From: Lewinellaceae bacterium
GTDB taxonomy: Bacteria > Bacteroidota > Bacteroidia > Chitinophagales > Saprospiraceae
Reading direction: 5' to 3'
Length of the DNA: 64,000 nt
Assembly: GCA_020636435.1 (NCBI GenBank)
Contig: JACJXX010000002.1
Location: 2,666,001-2,730,000 of the forward strand
Each line of letters starts with the position of its first letter. Within the stretch, counting starts at the first letter, position 1. A program made the translations under genes and the position numbers. Shown here piece after piece: positions 24,326 through 33,243 of this stretch. The notes under the pieces were generated by a model. The model worked only from the letters and a program-made list of their open reading frames with translations. It had not been told where the DNA came from and searched no databases.

Positions 24326-25872
24326 CAGTAATCCGGTTGGAATTGATAATCTTCGAATTTCAGGATATTGACGAACTTGTTTTCAAAGCGTTCGATCGGG
24401 GCGTTTTCCCGCCCGTAAATTCGCGACGGCTGAACGACCCGTTCAAATTCAAACCTGGTATGCAGCATTTTCTGGGGGTCCTTTTCAAACGCGTACTGAA
24501 ATTTGGTGCCGTATTTATGCAGCATCCGCCCGAAGTAAAGCATCACATCGTGGCCCAGAAACGCTTCATCATTAGGGGGCAAGCCGTAGCGGTCGAAGAA
24601 GCGGCTGCGGAAAAACTGAATATCCTGCTGATAAGGGTCTATGTAACTATCACTGCTTACATGCACGTTGAGGTCTTCATAAAGGTCGTAGTCGATGCGC
24701 TCATAACGCTGCCACTGGGGCATGCCGTAGACCTCCACATAGTTGTCCGCCTGCCGGGCCAGCTTGAGGCGGCTGAGAAAAGAATAGACAAAGGTTTCAT
24801 TCGACCAGGAAGGCAGAATAAACACCGCAGTGTCTCCATGCGGCAAATAGGAGGCCAGGTTGATGTTCTGAAAACCGGCGCTCTCTTCTTTGACAACGTA
24901 TTCCCTGAACGCCACCGAATCGTGGCGTACGCCTTCAATCCGGAAATTCTCCTCCTGGAAATAGCCGAAGCGGGCCTTTTCAGCGTCTTTATCCCGGCAG
25001 ACCAGGATGACCTGTTCGGGCCGGAAGCGCTTTCGCACATGGCGGGTGATGGCCCGGCAGTGCGACTCCAGCGTTGGGCTCACCTGCACGTAGTTGGGGT
25101 TGTTGCCCGAAATATCGGAAGCGGCGCTGTGGGGCGAAACGAAGGTTTTCCCGCTGCGCCTGGCAAAATTGGCCACCATTTCCACATTATCCGGCCGGTA
25201 GGGGCCGATAATGAGGTGAGATTTGAACACGTCGTCCCGCGAGGTAAGCAGTTGACCCACTTGCCGTTGGTCGGCCTTGCTGTCCATTACGGTAACATTG
25301 AGTTTGATGCCTTCGTTTTCGAGTTCTTCGAAAGCCATACGCACACCGCCATAGAACTGAAGGGCCCAGGTAGCGTTTTCAGGAATGGCGCCGCGGTCCG
25401 GGTCGTAATTATTGGTCAGAAAAGGCAGGATCAAAGCGACATTGTAAGAAGAATAGAATTCGGTGCCGAACTCTCCCCTGCCAGTCAGTTCGGAAGCATT
25501 GCCCCTGACGCTTTCTTCCGCAGCCGTCGCTTTGGACGATTGGATGGGAGGGATGGAATCGTAAGGCACTTCTCTCCATCGTATGGTATCCATACTTTCC
25601 ACCGGCGTCTGGTCTACGATCACCAGGGTTCCCGTTTCCGGGTCGTAGACCTTTTTACCTGGCACGGGGTCAAGGAGCAGTTCTTCTTCCTTTTTAGCGA
25701 TCTTTTCTTCTTTCTTTTTTTCCTCCTTCCTGGCCTGCTCCTTTTTTTTATCGGCATCGGCCGGCCGGAAAAGGGCACAGGAAGAAAGCAACAAGGCCAG
25801 GACAGAAAGGAACAGCCATCTATTCCCATTCGATCGTGGCAGGAGGCTTGGTGCTGATATCATATACGACAC
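24325..25872 (-). CDS. Periplasmic binding-protein-like lipoprotein
   Basis: The frame has 515 residues. A lipoprotein signal ends LALLLSSC, after which comes a strongly charged Lys/Glu helix (about 40-68) likely to span from the membrane to the body. Residues of about 135-515 look like the two-lobed fold of branched-chain amino-acid binding proteins: YNVALILPFL, GVRMAFEELENEGIKLNVTVMDSKAD, HLIIGPYRPDNVEMVANFARRSGKTFVSPHSA. Proteins of this kind in Bacteroidota are annotated as amino-acid ABC transporter substrate-binding or LppC/LpoA-like; no permease genes are near. The start overlaps the end of guaA by about 50 bases, so the true start may be the Met at codon 4 (25863) or a non-ATG codon slightly downstream. 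Confidence 0.75.
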   Translation of the reverse strand: MSYMISAPSLLPRSNGNRWLFLSVLALLLSSCALFRPADADKKKEQARKEEKKKEEKIAKKEEELLLDPVPGKKVYDPETGTLVIVDQTPVESMDTIRWREVPYDSIPPIQSSKATAAEESVRGNASELTGRGEFGTEFYSSYNVALILPFLTNNYDPDRGAIPENATWALQFYGGVRMAFEELENEGIKLNVTVMDSKADQRQVGQLLTSRDDVFKSHLIIGPYRPDNVEMVANFARRSGKTFVSPHSAASDISGNNPNYVQVSPTLESHCRAITRHVRKRFRPEQVILVCRDKDAEKARFGYFQEENFRIEGVRHDSVAFREYVVKEESAGFQNINLASYLPHGDTAVFILPSWSNETFVYSFLSRLKLARQADNYVEVYGMPQWQRYERIDYDLYEDLNVHVSSDSYIDPYQQDIQFFRSRFFDRYGLPPNDEAFLGHDVMLYFGRMLHKYGTKFQYAFEKDPQKMLHTRFEFERVVQPSRIYGRENAPIERFENKFVNILKFEDYQFQPDY

Positions 25873-27373
25873 GGTTTATTCCTTTTACATTATTGATGAT
25901 CTCACTCGATACGGTAGCCAGAAAGTCGTGGGGCAGGCGGCTCCATTCAGCGGTCATTCCGTCCCTGGAATCTACCGCTCTTAAGGCCACAGCCTGTTCG
26001 TAGGTCCGCTCGTCGCCCATTACGCCAACTGACTGAACGGGTAACAAGATAGTACCTGCCTGCCAAACTTCATCGTAAAGGCCGAACTTCTTGAGATTAT
26101 CAACGTATATAGCGTCTGCTTCCTGAAGCAGGGCCACTTTTTCCGGGCTGACTTCTCCCAGGATTCGGATACCCAAACCCGGCCCGGGAAAGGGGTGCCG
26201 CCCGAGGATGTCCGGCGAAATGCCCAGCTCGCGGCCCACCTTTCGGACTTCGTCCTTAAACAACATGCGCAGGGGTTCTACGATCTTCAGCTTCAGCACA
26301 TCCGGCAAACCTCCTACATTGTGGTGCGACTTGATGGTCACCGAAGGGCCGTGGACGGAAACCGATTCGATCACATCGGGGTAGATGGTGCCCTGCCCCA
26401 GCCATTTGATGTCTTTATCCTGCTCCTCCAATTTCAAAGCATTAGCCTCGAAAACCTCGATGAACACCCGGCCGATGGCCTTGCGCTTTTTTTCCGGATC
26501 CTTAACGCCCCGAAGTTGGCTGTAAAATTCCTTTTTTGCGTCGACACCGATCACATTCAGGCCCATACCCTTGTAGGATTCGAGCACCTCTTCAAATTCG
26601 TTCTTCCGCAACAGGCCGTTGTCCACAAATATACAAACCAGGTTGCTGCCGATAGCGCGATGCAATAAAGTGGCGGCAACTGAGGAGTCTACCCCGCCAG
26701 AAAGCCCCATGAGCACGTGTTCGTCGCCGATCTGCTCCCGCAGTTCTGCGATGGTGTGCTCCACAAAGGAGGCTGGCGTCCACTCGGCGTGGCAACCCGC
26801 AATATCTTTAACGAAATTTTTGAGCAATGTCATGCCATCGAGGCTGTGAGAAACTTCCGGATGGAATTGAATGCAGTACACCGGCTGGGCAAAGGCCCCT
26901 TCTTTGGATCGAAAGGCCGCCACATCGATGCTTTCGGTTCCCGCCAGCAATTCAAACTGTTCCGGGATGGCCATGATGGTGTCGCCGTGAGACATCCACA
27001 CCTGGGATTCCAGCGGCACGCCGTCGAGGAAAGGGTCCGGCTGGTGGATGTGGCTCAGGCTGGCTTTTCCATATTCCCGCTTCAGGGAGCGTTCTACTTT
27101 GCCGCCGTATTGCTTGGCAATGTACTGGGCGCCGTAGCAGATGCCCAGTACCGGCCGTTTGCCGATGAGCAACTCCAGGTTGGCGTGCAGGGCCATTTCA
27201 TCCGTAACCGAGAACGGGCTGCCGGAAAGGATAATCGCCTTGATGCTTTCGTCTATTTCAGGGATCTTGTTGTAAGGTACGATCTCACTGTAAACATTGA
27301 GCTCCCGAATCCTGCGCGCAATGAGCTGGGTATATTGGGAGCCGAAATCCAGGATAAGGATTTTTTCGCTCAT
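25820..27373 (-). CDS. guaA: GMP synthase (glutamine-hydrolysing)
   Basis: From the ATG at 27373 the protein has 517 residues. GuaA converts XMP to GMP using ATP and glutamine. The class I amidotransferase domain has LGICYGAQYI with Cys79 and the His171/Glu173 pair in QFHPEVSHS. The ATP pyrophosphatase P-loop is GLSGGVDSS (223-231). The C-terminal dimerisation domain has HPFPGPGLGIRILGE and ends PATIEWE, the usual GuaA ending. The upstream frame to 27448 lacks family similarity and crosses a hairpin. A TATATTTG box ends only five bases before the ATG, which suggests a leaderless or very short-leader mRNA. The following lipoprotein gene overlaps its 3' end. Confidence 0.97.
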   Translation of the reverse strand: MSEKILILDFGSQYTQLIARRIRELNVYSEIVPYNKIPEIDESIKAIILSGSPFSVTDEMALHANLELLIGKRPVLGICYGAQYIAKQYGGKVERSLKREYGKASLSHIHQPDPFLDGVPLESQVWMSHGDTIMAIPEQFELLAGTESIDVAAFRSKEGAFAQPVYCIQFHPEVSHSLDGMTLLKNFVKDIAGCHAEWTPASFVEHTIAELREQIGDEHVLMGLSGGVDSSVAATLLHRAIGSNLVCIFVDNGLLRKNEFEEVLESYKGMGLNVIGVDAKKEFYSQLRGVKDPEKKRKAIGRVFIEVFEANALKLEEQDKDIKWLGQGTIYPDVIESVSVHGPSVTIKSHHNVGGLPDVLKLKIVEPLRMLFKDEVRKVGRELGISPDILGRHPFPGPGLGIRILGEVSPEKVALLQEADAIYVDNLKKFGLYDEVWQAGTILLPVQSVGVMGDERTYEQAVALRAVDSRDGMTAEWSRLPHDFLATVSSEIINNVKGINRVVYDISTKPPATIEWE

Positions 27374-27377
27374 GGCG

Positions 27378-27385
27378 CAAATATA
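27378..27385 (-). promoter_or_regulatory. Candidate -7 box for guaA
   Basis: The minus strand reads TATATTTG, an exact TAnnTTTG match, with the guaA ATG starting five bases after it. Confidence 0.45.
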
Positions 27386-27390
27386 CCTAA

Positions 27391-27438
27391 AAAAGGAAAC
27401 TTCCGGGTAAGGGCTTTTCAGCGGGGAAGTTTCCTTTT
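27391..27438 (-). terminator. Hairpin after the OmpA gene
   Basis: Exact 14-bp arms AAAAGGAAACTTCC (27391-27404) and GGAAGTTTCCTTTT (27425-27438) surround a 20-base loop. Read on the minus strand it lies seven bases past the OmpA stop and ends in a T-run, as in a Rho-independent terminator. It shares the GAAACTTCC core with other hairpins in the window. Confidence 0.75.
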
Positions 27439-27444
27439 CAGATT

Positions 27445-28872
27445 TCAATCCAAATAAATATCAAACTCCACCCGCCGGTTCTGCTCCCGCCCCGAGGCGT
27501 ACTTATTATTCGCGATGGGCCGGGACTCGCCGTAGCCGGCATAACTCATCCGGAATGCGCTGATGCCCTTTCCGATCAGGTAATCGTAGCAGGATTTTGC
27601 CCGGTCTTCCGACAATTTCTGGTTGAGCGCTGCATCGCCCACGCTATCGGTATGGCCGCTGATGCGCAGTTTGTAATCGGGGTAGCGGTTGAGGATATCC
27701 TCTACCTGGTTCAGGATCGCAAAGGACTCCTGCCTCAAGGCGGCTTTTCCGGTTTCGAACTGTACATTCTTCATGGCAAAGTCCAACACTTGCCGGTCTT
27801 CTTCTTTAATTTCCGGGCAGCCCCGGTTGGCGATCGGCCCGGCGGTTTCGGGGCACCGGTCGTCCGGGTCGGCCAACCCGTCGCCATCGGTATCCGGGCA
27901 GCCCGACATAGCGAGGGCACCTTTGACATCCGGGCAGCGGTCGTTCTTATCTACCACGCCGTCTCCGTCGCGGTCGGGGCAGCCGGCCAGGGCCCTTGGG
28001 CCGGGTTGGTTCGGGCAGGCGTCGTCAGCATCGGCAACGCCATCGCCGTCGGCATCATTTATTGGGCAGCCATTGCGTTCGGGCGGGCCCGGTTGGTCCG
28101 GGCATTCGTCTTTAGCGTCGGCGATGCCGTCGCTATCGCGGTCGGGGCAGCCGTTGAGCGCGGCCAGGCCGGCTTCCTGCGGGCATTCGTCTTCGCCGTC
28201 GGCTATGCCGTCGCCGTCGGCATCCGGGCAGCCATACAAGGCGGCCAGGCCAGGAATGGTGGGACAGAGGTCGCTTGCATCCGGCACCCCGTCGCCATCG
28301 GCATCGCTGAGCTTTGGTTTTTCTTCCTCCCCTCCTTCTCCCAGAAGCAAGAGCAGGCCGGCACCCAGTTGCAGGTTGTCGCGGAGGTCTTCCAGCCCCA
28401 GGCGGTATTCTCCCTTAAGCGAAAGATAAGTGTGCTGCTGAAGCCTGAAGTTCAGCCCCAGGCCCAGCGGGACGGAAAAGTTGACATCGCTCAGCCGCTC
28501 CAGGTTGCCGCCGAAACCGGCAAAGAGGTAAGGGTAAATAAAAGCGGGTTCGCGGAATAATTTCAGCTGCAGCAACAGGTCGAGGCTCAGCAGGCCTTCC
28601 TGCCGGAAATCTCCCTGCTCATCCGTAGGCAGGTAAGCTTTGTATATTTTAAAGGGAACGCCCAGGTTGAGCGCTGGGCTCAGGTGGCGGATGTACTCCA
28701 TTTCCAGCCCGCCGCCGAAGTTGTCTATGTCCCAGGTATTGGTAACGGGCAACAGGTGGTTGGGCAGGGTGTAGCGCAAAGCCAGGCCGTCTTTCGCCCC
28801 CGTATATTGGGCGTGTGCCGGTGTCAGAGATAGTGCAAGGAGAAAGGAGAGTAGAAAAAAGAGCTTTTTCAT
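27445..28872 (-). CDS. OmpA-family outer-membrane protein with thrombospondin type 3 repeats
   Basis: The protein has 475 residues with a signal peptide (about 1-21, ending PAHAQ). Residues of about 25-180 form a beta-barrel-like domain. Residues of about 187-350 hold roughly seven calcium-binding TSP3 units of the form DADGDGVPDASDLCP...PGLAALYGCP. The C-terminal 110 residues are an OmpA domain with NRYPDYKLRISGHTDSVGDAALNQKLSEDRA and YGESRPIANN, which binds peptidoglycan. The protein should link the outer membrane to the cell wall. A clear hairpin follows the stop. The repeat region has six Cys-Pro pairs that could form disulfides in the periplasm. Confidence 0.93.
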   Translation of the reverse strand: MKKLFFLLSFLLALSLTPAHAQYTGAKDGLALRYTLPNHLLPVTNTWDIDNFGGGLEMEYIRHLSPALNLGVPFKIYKAYLPTDEQGDFRQEGLLSLDLLLQLKLFREPAFIYPYLFAGFGGNLERLSDVNFSVPLGLGLNFRLQQHTYLSLKGEYRLGLEDLRDNLQLGAGLLLLLGEGGEEEKPKLSDADGDGVPDASDLCPTIPGLAALYGCPDADGDGIADGEDECPQEAGLAALNGCPDRDSDGIADAKDECPDQPGPPERNGCPINDADGDGVADADDACPNQPGPRALAGCPDRDGDGVVDKNDRCPDVKGALAMSGCPDTDGDGLADPDDRCPETAGPIANRGCPEIKEEDRQVLDFAMKNVQFETGKAALRQESFAILNQVEDILNRYPDYKLRISGHTDSVGDAALNQKLSEDRAKSCYDYLIGKGISAFRMSYAGYGESRPIANNKYASGREQNRRVEFDIYLD

Positions 28873-29175
28873 AGTACCGGGGTATTTGGTTGATCGTTTT
28901 GAATAGAAGTGAACTTACCACTTAAAAATAACAAAAAAGCTGGAGAAAAGTGCGAGGTTGGAAGTCGGAAATCGGAAATGCGAAGCCGGAAGTTGGAAAT
29001 GCGAAGTTGGAAGTTGGAAGTCGGAAGTCGGAAGTCGGAAGTTTGCCAGGACGAGCGATAGCGAAGACGGGGCGGAGGGCCATAAGGGATACCAGCCCAA
29101 TTGCCCCATACCCGTGTTTAAATTTAGCCGGATGGGTAGCCATTCACTCATTCATTCACTCACTCACTGACTCAC
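28873..29175. repeat. GGAAGTC heptamer array and TCACTCAC octamers
   Basis: From about 28956 to 29042 units of TGGAAGT/CGGAAGT/GCGAAGT (7 bp) repeat about twelve times. CACTCACTCACTGACTCACTCACT-like 4/8-bp repeats run from about 29146 up to the nusB stop at 29176. No gene is supported. Confidence 0.8.
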
Positions 29176-30111
29176 TCACTCCTGCAACCCCCTCCCTTTC
29201 TTCTGAATTTTCCCGTCCTTATTGAGCTGCTTCATCAGGCGGTCGAGGATGCCGTTGATGAAATCCTTGCTTTTGTCGGTGCTGTAGAGTTTGGAAATCT
29301 CCACAAACTCATTGAGGGTCACTTTGGTGGGGATGGTAGGGAAGCTCATCAGTTCGCAGAGGGCCATTTTGAGGAGGATCATATCGATGACGGCGACGCG
29401 GTCGGCATCCCAATTGCGAAGAGTAGGTTCGATGATGCCCAGCAAGTCCACATCCTCTTCGCAGGCCTTCCGGAGCAGTTTTTCTCCGAAATCCTCTGTG
29501 GTTTCTGCTGTTGGGCGGTATTCTTCGTAGAAATCATCGACAGCCGGCAGGCCCTTGATGGTCTTCTTGATGGCGCCTGCTACAAGGGATTTGTCGTCGA
29601 TCCAATTGGAATAGTGGTCTTCGACAAAATCGTCGTAGGCTTCGTTGGCGAGCAGGTGTTTGTATAGCGACAGCAGAATCTCCCGGTGGCTTTCCAGGCT
29701 ATCGTCATCCTGTACGGCGTAATCCTGGTACTCCTCTGTCTTGGCAAAATCCGTATAGAAGAGGCGGATATTGTCGGTATCGACGCGATGGGTAAGTTTA
29801 TATTTCCGGAAAAGGGCCTGCAGCCCTTCATTTTCGGCCAGCGACTTCATCAGAACGTTATCCACCAATTTGGCGGTAAATTGTTTGTCCTGTTCTGAAG
29901 GCAGCAATTTGGCCGACTTTTTTGCCGCATCCTGCCTGGCGTATCCGGCGATACGGATCAGGCTGAGCAGGCTAAAGAGGTACAACTCAAAAGATTTGTG
30001 TATGCTTGCCCGGTAACGATGTATCACATCGTTCAACCCAAGCTTGCTATCCCTGCTCATGGAATATAGCATCTGCATTACTTTAATGCGGACGTTCCTT
30101 CTACTCAGCAT
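29176..30111 (-). CDS. nusB: Transcription antitermination factor NusB
   Basis: From the ATG at 30111 the protein has 311 residues, long for NusB but usual in Bacteroidota. It begins LSRRNVRIKVMQMLYSMSRD, the RNA-binding first helices of the family. The conserved NusB core is at the C-terminus (NWDADRVAVIDMILLKMALCELMSFPTIPTKVTLNEFVEISKLYSTDKSKDFINGILD). Between them is an insertion of roughly 150 residues with a helical pattern, characteristic of this phylum. NusB with NusE binds boxA RNA and supports rRNA transcription. The longer frame to 30195 crosses a good promoter and was rejected. A -33/-7 promoter lies 31-61 bases upstream. Confidence 0.92.
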   Translation of the reverse strand: MLSRRNVRIKVMQMLYSMSRDSKLGLNDVIHRYRASIHKSFELYLFSLLSLIRIAGYARQDAAKKSAKLLPSEQDKQFTAKLVDNVLMKSLAENEGLQALFRKYKLTHRVDTDNIRLFYTDFAKTEEYQDYAVQDDDSLESHREILLSLYKHLLANEAYDDFVEDHYSNWIDDKSLVAGAIKKTIKGLPAVDDFYEEYRPTAETTEDFGEKLLRKACEEDVDLLGIIEPTLRNWDADRVAVIDMILLKMALCELMSFPTIPTKVTLNEFVEISKLYSTDKSKDFINGILDRLMKQLNKDGKIQKKGRGLQE

Positions 30112-30141
30112 GTTTTCAAAATTCCCTGTTATTACAGGATG

Positions 30142-30172
30142 CAAATATAGTCCTTTCCACATGGTTTGCAAA
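30142..30172 (-). promoter_or_regulatory. Bacteroidota-type promoter for nusB
   Basis: Minus strand: TTTG at 30172-30169 and TATATTTG at 30149-30142, start-to-start distance 23 bases, close to the -33/-7 spacing of the phylum's main sigma factor. The start codon lies 31 bases downstream. Confidence 0.6.
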
Positions 30173-30215
30173 CCGCAATGGCCAAAGCATGGCAAAAAGC
30201 CGTTATTTGTGGCAA

Positions 30216-31835
30216 CTATTTTATATATTTTTCTTTTATCTCTTCAAAATCGGGCAATTGTTTGTGGTGCCATTTCTGAATGACCCTGCCATTTTTTAGC
30301 AGGACCACCCCGGGATTGGACCGCACGATGGTTTTCAGGAGAATATCGTCGGCAGTGTAGAACGGATAACCACTTCCGGTGGCTGCTTTGAAACTCGCCA
30401 GTTTGTCTTCGCCGGCAAAAGCGGTGAGGGCAAAGGTTTTAAATCCGGCTTCCTCAGCCGCTTCGGCCAGAGGGTTCACTTTTGTTACCCACGGCGCCAT
30501 ATAGTCCGGATTCCAGTTGTAAACCGTTTTTTCCACCTGCCGTTTATCCACTTTGTCGATCCTGCGCACCAGCTTGATGGTGTCCTCCACCGCAACGGTG
30601 TCGATGGCGTAGATGGTATCCGTCACCAGTTCCGCAACCGTTTCTTCTCCTGCCGCCTTCAGCTTATAGGCAATGATCATAAAGCTGTAGTTAGGATTGG
30701 ACAACAATTCCTCGCTGATATCCGAACCTCCCGGGCCCACTGCCTCAAATTCGCTGGCCTTCGTGTGTTCGACCACCCGGCTGATGGTGTCGCCTTCCAG
30801 GCCTCCCCATCGTTCTTTGAGGTAAGCCACCAGTTCCTGTTCGTAAGGTTCGCCCTCGGCGCTGGGAATGGCATAGCCTTCGGGGGCGCCCGCCGAGCGC
30901 ACCAGCGTCACCCGGGGCTCGCTCTGTATCTGTTCCAGATCCCACTCTTCTTTGGGGTACTCCTTATACTGCTTCAGGTATTCGTTTAGCGGAAGCTGCA
31001 CCACTTCGCCGGTGGTTTTATTGGTCATCCGGTAGGCTTCGACATCGACGTTGGTCTCGGCCAGGCCCTCCAGCGCTTTTTCCAGGCGTATGTTGCGGTC
31101 TACCTTAAACGGCCGGAAATCCGTATGCGGAAGGTCCCACATGAAATTGGTAAAACAGTAGAAGAGAAGGGCCGCCGTACTGATCAGCACGGCAGCGGTG
31201 CGGCCGCCCGCTGCGAACAGCTGGTGCATACGCTTGTGGGCAAATACAAATAACAGGGCGGGAACCAGCAGGAATATATCTTTGAAGAAAGAGGTTCTGG
31301 GTTTCAGCTTCAGGAAGTCGCCGAAGCAACCGCAATCCGTCACCTTCATGTTGGTTTCTACGTAGGGCCCCCAGTGGCCGAACTGGAAGAAATTGACGCC
31401 CTCGGGCACATAGCCGGTCAGGAAGGTAAAGCCGGTGAGAAACGTAAAAAAGACCACGATGAGCAGGAAAGCCCAGGCGGTGAACTTTCGGGCCGAACCG
31501 ATCAGCAACATGATGCCCAGCACGATCTCCAGGACGATCATGAAGACAGAAAAGGCGATGGCGTATTCGGCCAGCCAGGGAAACAGAGGAGACAAGAAGG
31601 AAAACCAGGTTCCGCTGAAGGTTGCCTCAAATTCGCCGAAATACTGTTCAAGCTTATAGGCCGTGCCCAGCGGGTCGATGGCTTTTACCCATCCGGAAAA
31701 GATGAAGAGGGCGCCGCAAAAATTCTGTAAATAGCTCACCAGCCAGTTGCTGATGCGCCGGGAGGTCAGGCCGATAGCCAGGGTCAGCAGCAGCGCTGTT
31801 ATTGCGATAGTGACGACTAGTGTTCCAAGGGTCAT
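30216..31835 (-). CDS. DoxX-like membrane protein, BT_3928 family
   Basis: The protein has 539 residues. The N-terminal 240 residues carry about six transmembrane helices of the DoxX type, with SYLQNFCGALFIFSGWVKAIDPLG and FFQFGHWGPYVETNMKVTDCGCFGDFLKLKPRTSFFKDIFLL. The DCGCFGD motif is a hallmark of BT_3928/MauE-like DoxX proteins and suggests a redox-active cysteine pair. A mainly soluble periplasmic part follows (about 250-539) and ends with a thioredoxin-like fold: FKTFALTAF, SGYPFYTADDILLKTIVRSNPGVVLLKNGRVIQKW, without a CxxC. The start overlaps the DUF1599 stop by four bases (ATGA), so the two genes are coupled. The substrate is unknown; a role in envelope redox balance is an inference. 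Confidence 0.85.
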   Translation of the reverse strand: MTLGTLVVTIAITALLLTLAIGLTSRRISNWLVSYLQNFCGALFIFSGWVKAIDPLGTAYKLEQYFGEFEATFSGTWFSFLSPLFPWLAEYAIAFSVFMIVLEIVLGIMLLIGSARKFTAWAFLLIVVFFTFLTGFTFLTGYVPEGVNFFQFGHWGPYVETNMKVTDCGCFGDFLKLKPRTSFFKDIFLLVPALLFVFAHKRMHQLFAAGGRTAAVLISTAALLFYCFTNFMWDLPHTDFRPFKVDRNIRLEKALEGLAETNVDVEAYRMTNKTTGEVVQLPLNEYLKQYKEYPKEEWDLEQIQSEPRVTLVRSAGAPEGYAIPSAEGEPYEQELVAYLKERWGGLEGDTISRVVEHTKASEFEAVGPGGSDISEELLSNPNYSFMIIAYKLKAAGEETVAELVTDTIYAIDTVAVEDTIKLVRRIDKVDKRQVEKTVYNWNPDYMAPWVTKVNPLAEAAEEAGFKTFALTAFAGEDKLASFKAATGSGYPFYTADDILLKTIVRSNPGVVLLKNGRVIQKWHHKQLPDFEEIKEKYIK

Positions 31836-32383
31836 ACGTTCTGTTTTTTTTCCTGAGCTTTGATCAACGCAAAAATAGCATAGTTAATGATATCCTGGTA
31901 ATTGGCCTCCAGCCCTTCCGAAACAACGGTCTTTCCGGCATTATCCTCAATCTGTTTGATGCGCAGCAATTTCATCAGAATGAGGTCGGTCATGGAGCTG
32001 ATGCGCATATCGCGCCAGGCTTCTCCGTAATCGTGGTTCTTGGCGGCCAGCAGTGCCCGGGCGTGCGCTACCTTTTCATCGTAAAGCCTGAGCGCTTCTT
32101 CAGGAGGCAGCTCCATCGGAGCTTCCTCGGGCAACTCCAGCTGGATGAGGGCCATCAGGCTGTAATTGATCAGCCCGATGTAATCGGACTCGACGCTGTC
32201 CTCCACTTTTTGCAGCCCTTTCTCCTCAATGCTGCGAATACGCCTGGCCTTGATGAAAACCTGGTCGGTCAGGGAAGACGGCCGCAAGATACGCCAGGAA
32301 GTGCCGTAATCCCGGTTTTTTTTCTCGAATAAGTCCCGGCATTTAACAAGGATGTGATCAAATTGCTCGAGGGTGCGGTTCAC
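31832..32383 (-). CDS. DUF1599 protein (nucleotide-modification-associated domain)
   Basis: From the GTG at 32383 the protein has 183 residues. It contains two copies of the DUF1599 unit: FDHILVKCRDLFEKKNRDYGTSWRILRPSSLTDQVFIKARRIRSIEE and HARALLAAKNHDYGEAWRDMRISSMTDLILMKLLRIKQIED, each with K-NxDYGxxW. A longer frame begins with TTG at 32404, but that codon lies inside a perfect TATCTTTG promoter box, so the GTG start 21 bases downstream is preferred. The family is widespread in Bacteroidota, often next to the BT_3928 gene as here; its activity has not been established as far as I know. It is first in a two-gene operon. Confidence 0.85.
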   Translation of the reverse strand: MNRTLEQFDHILVKCRDLFEKKNRDYGTSWRILRPSSLTDQVFIKARRIRSIEEKGLQKVEDSVESDYIGLINYSLMALIQLELPEEAPMELPPEEALRLYDEKVAHARALLAAKNHDYGEAWRDMRISSMTDLILMKLLRIKQIEDNAGKTVVSEGLEANYQDIINYAIFALIKAQEKKQNV

Positions 32384-32401
32384 GTAAGTGTCAATTTTTC
32401 G

Positions 32402-32409
32402 CAAAGATA
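32402..32409 (-). promoter_or_regulatory. Candidate -7 box for the DUF1599 operon
   Basis: Minus strand TATCTTTG matches TAnnTTTG; transcription would start near 32395, twelve bases before the proposed GTG start. Confidence 0.5.
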
Positions 32410-32580
32410 GTAAATTCGGGGTTTGAGGTTCAAGGTTTGAGGTTCGATGTTCAGCGAATAAACCTACCAGGGACCTTCCCTATCTTTCTGGCAAAGTAAG
32501 CAATACTTGCCTGCCGCCTTGTTAATAGCCCCCAAAGCTTTGTTAACAACCTTTAAAAGGTTTTCCTTACTTTCGTTTCC

Positions 32581-33243
32581 ATGTCCGGCATCAAAGACCA
32601 TTACAAAACTGTAGCTGGCCCTGCCCACGGCGAATACAAAGACCGGGGCAGCAAATTCCTGGCTTATGCCTTTCCGGTGTATGCCGAAGAAGAGTGGCAG
32701 GCCCGGCTGGAAGAAGTGCGCCGGGAGCATCCCAAGGCGCGCCACCACTGCTATGCCTACCGGCTGGGGCTGGACGGCAACAACTTCCGCGCCAACGACG
32801 ACGGCGAACCCAGCGGAACGGCAGGGCGGCCCATCCTGGGGCAGATCGACAGTTTCGAACTGGTTAACATCCTCGTTATTGTAGTTCGTTATTTTGGGGG
32901 CACGCTGCTGGGCGCTTCCGGATTGATCAACGCCTACCGGGAAAGCGCCGCCGACGCCCTGAACCATGCGCAGGTTGTCGAACGAACGGTAGAAGAGATC
33001 TACCGGATCACTTTCGATTATGCGCTGATGAGCCAGGTGATGGGCAGCATCAAGAGCCTTGACCTGGAAATGGTTCGGCAGGACTTCGGCCATGCCGGTG
33101 TCCTGGAAATCGCCGTACGCCAGAGCGAGGTGGCGGAAAAGCTGCGAAGCCTCAAGGCGGCAGTAGCGGGGGTGTACCTGGAAGAAGTGGATGGGTTGGA
33201 GAAGATCGAGGGGCTTGAGTTGGAGTATTTGTATACGCGGTAG
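32581..33243 (+). CDS. IMPACT/YigZ family protein
   Basis: The protein has 220 residues. The N-terminal UPF0029 domain shows the signature HHCYAYRLG, NDDGEPSGTAGRPILGQI and VVRYFGGTLLGASGLINAYR (about 54-122). The C-terminal DUF1949-type ferredoxin-like domain spans about 140-210. The human homologue IMPACT restrains GCN2 by binding GCN1, and the bacterial YigZ has been proposed to act on translation or as a peptidase relative, so the role remains open. The gene stands alone, divergent from the DUF1599 operon. Its stop is followed two bases later by an octamer repeat array. Confidence 0.92.
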   Translation: MSGIKDHYKTVAGPAHGEYKDRGSKFLAYAFPVYAEEEWQARLEEVRREHPKARHHCYAYRLGLDGNNFRANDDGEPSGTAGRPILGQIDSFELVNILVIVVRYFGGTLLGASGLINAYRESAADALNHAQVVERTVEEIYRITFDYALMSQVMGSIKSLDLEMVRQDFGHAGVLEIAVRQSEVAEKLRSLKAAVAGVYLEEVDGLEKIEGLELEYLYTR

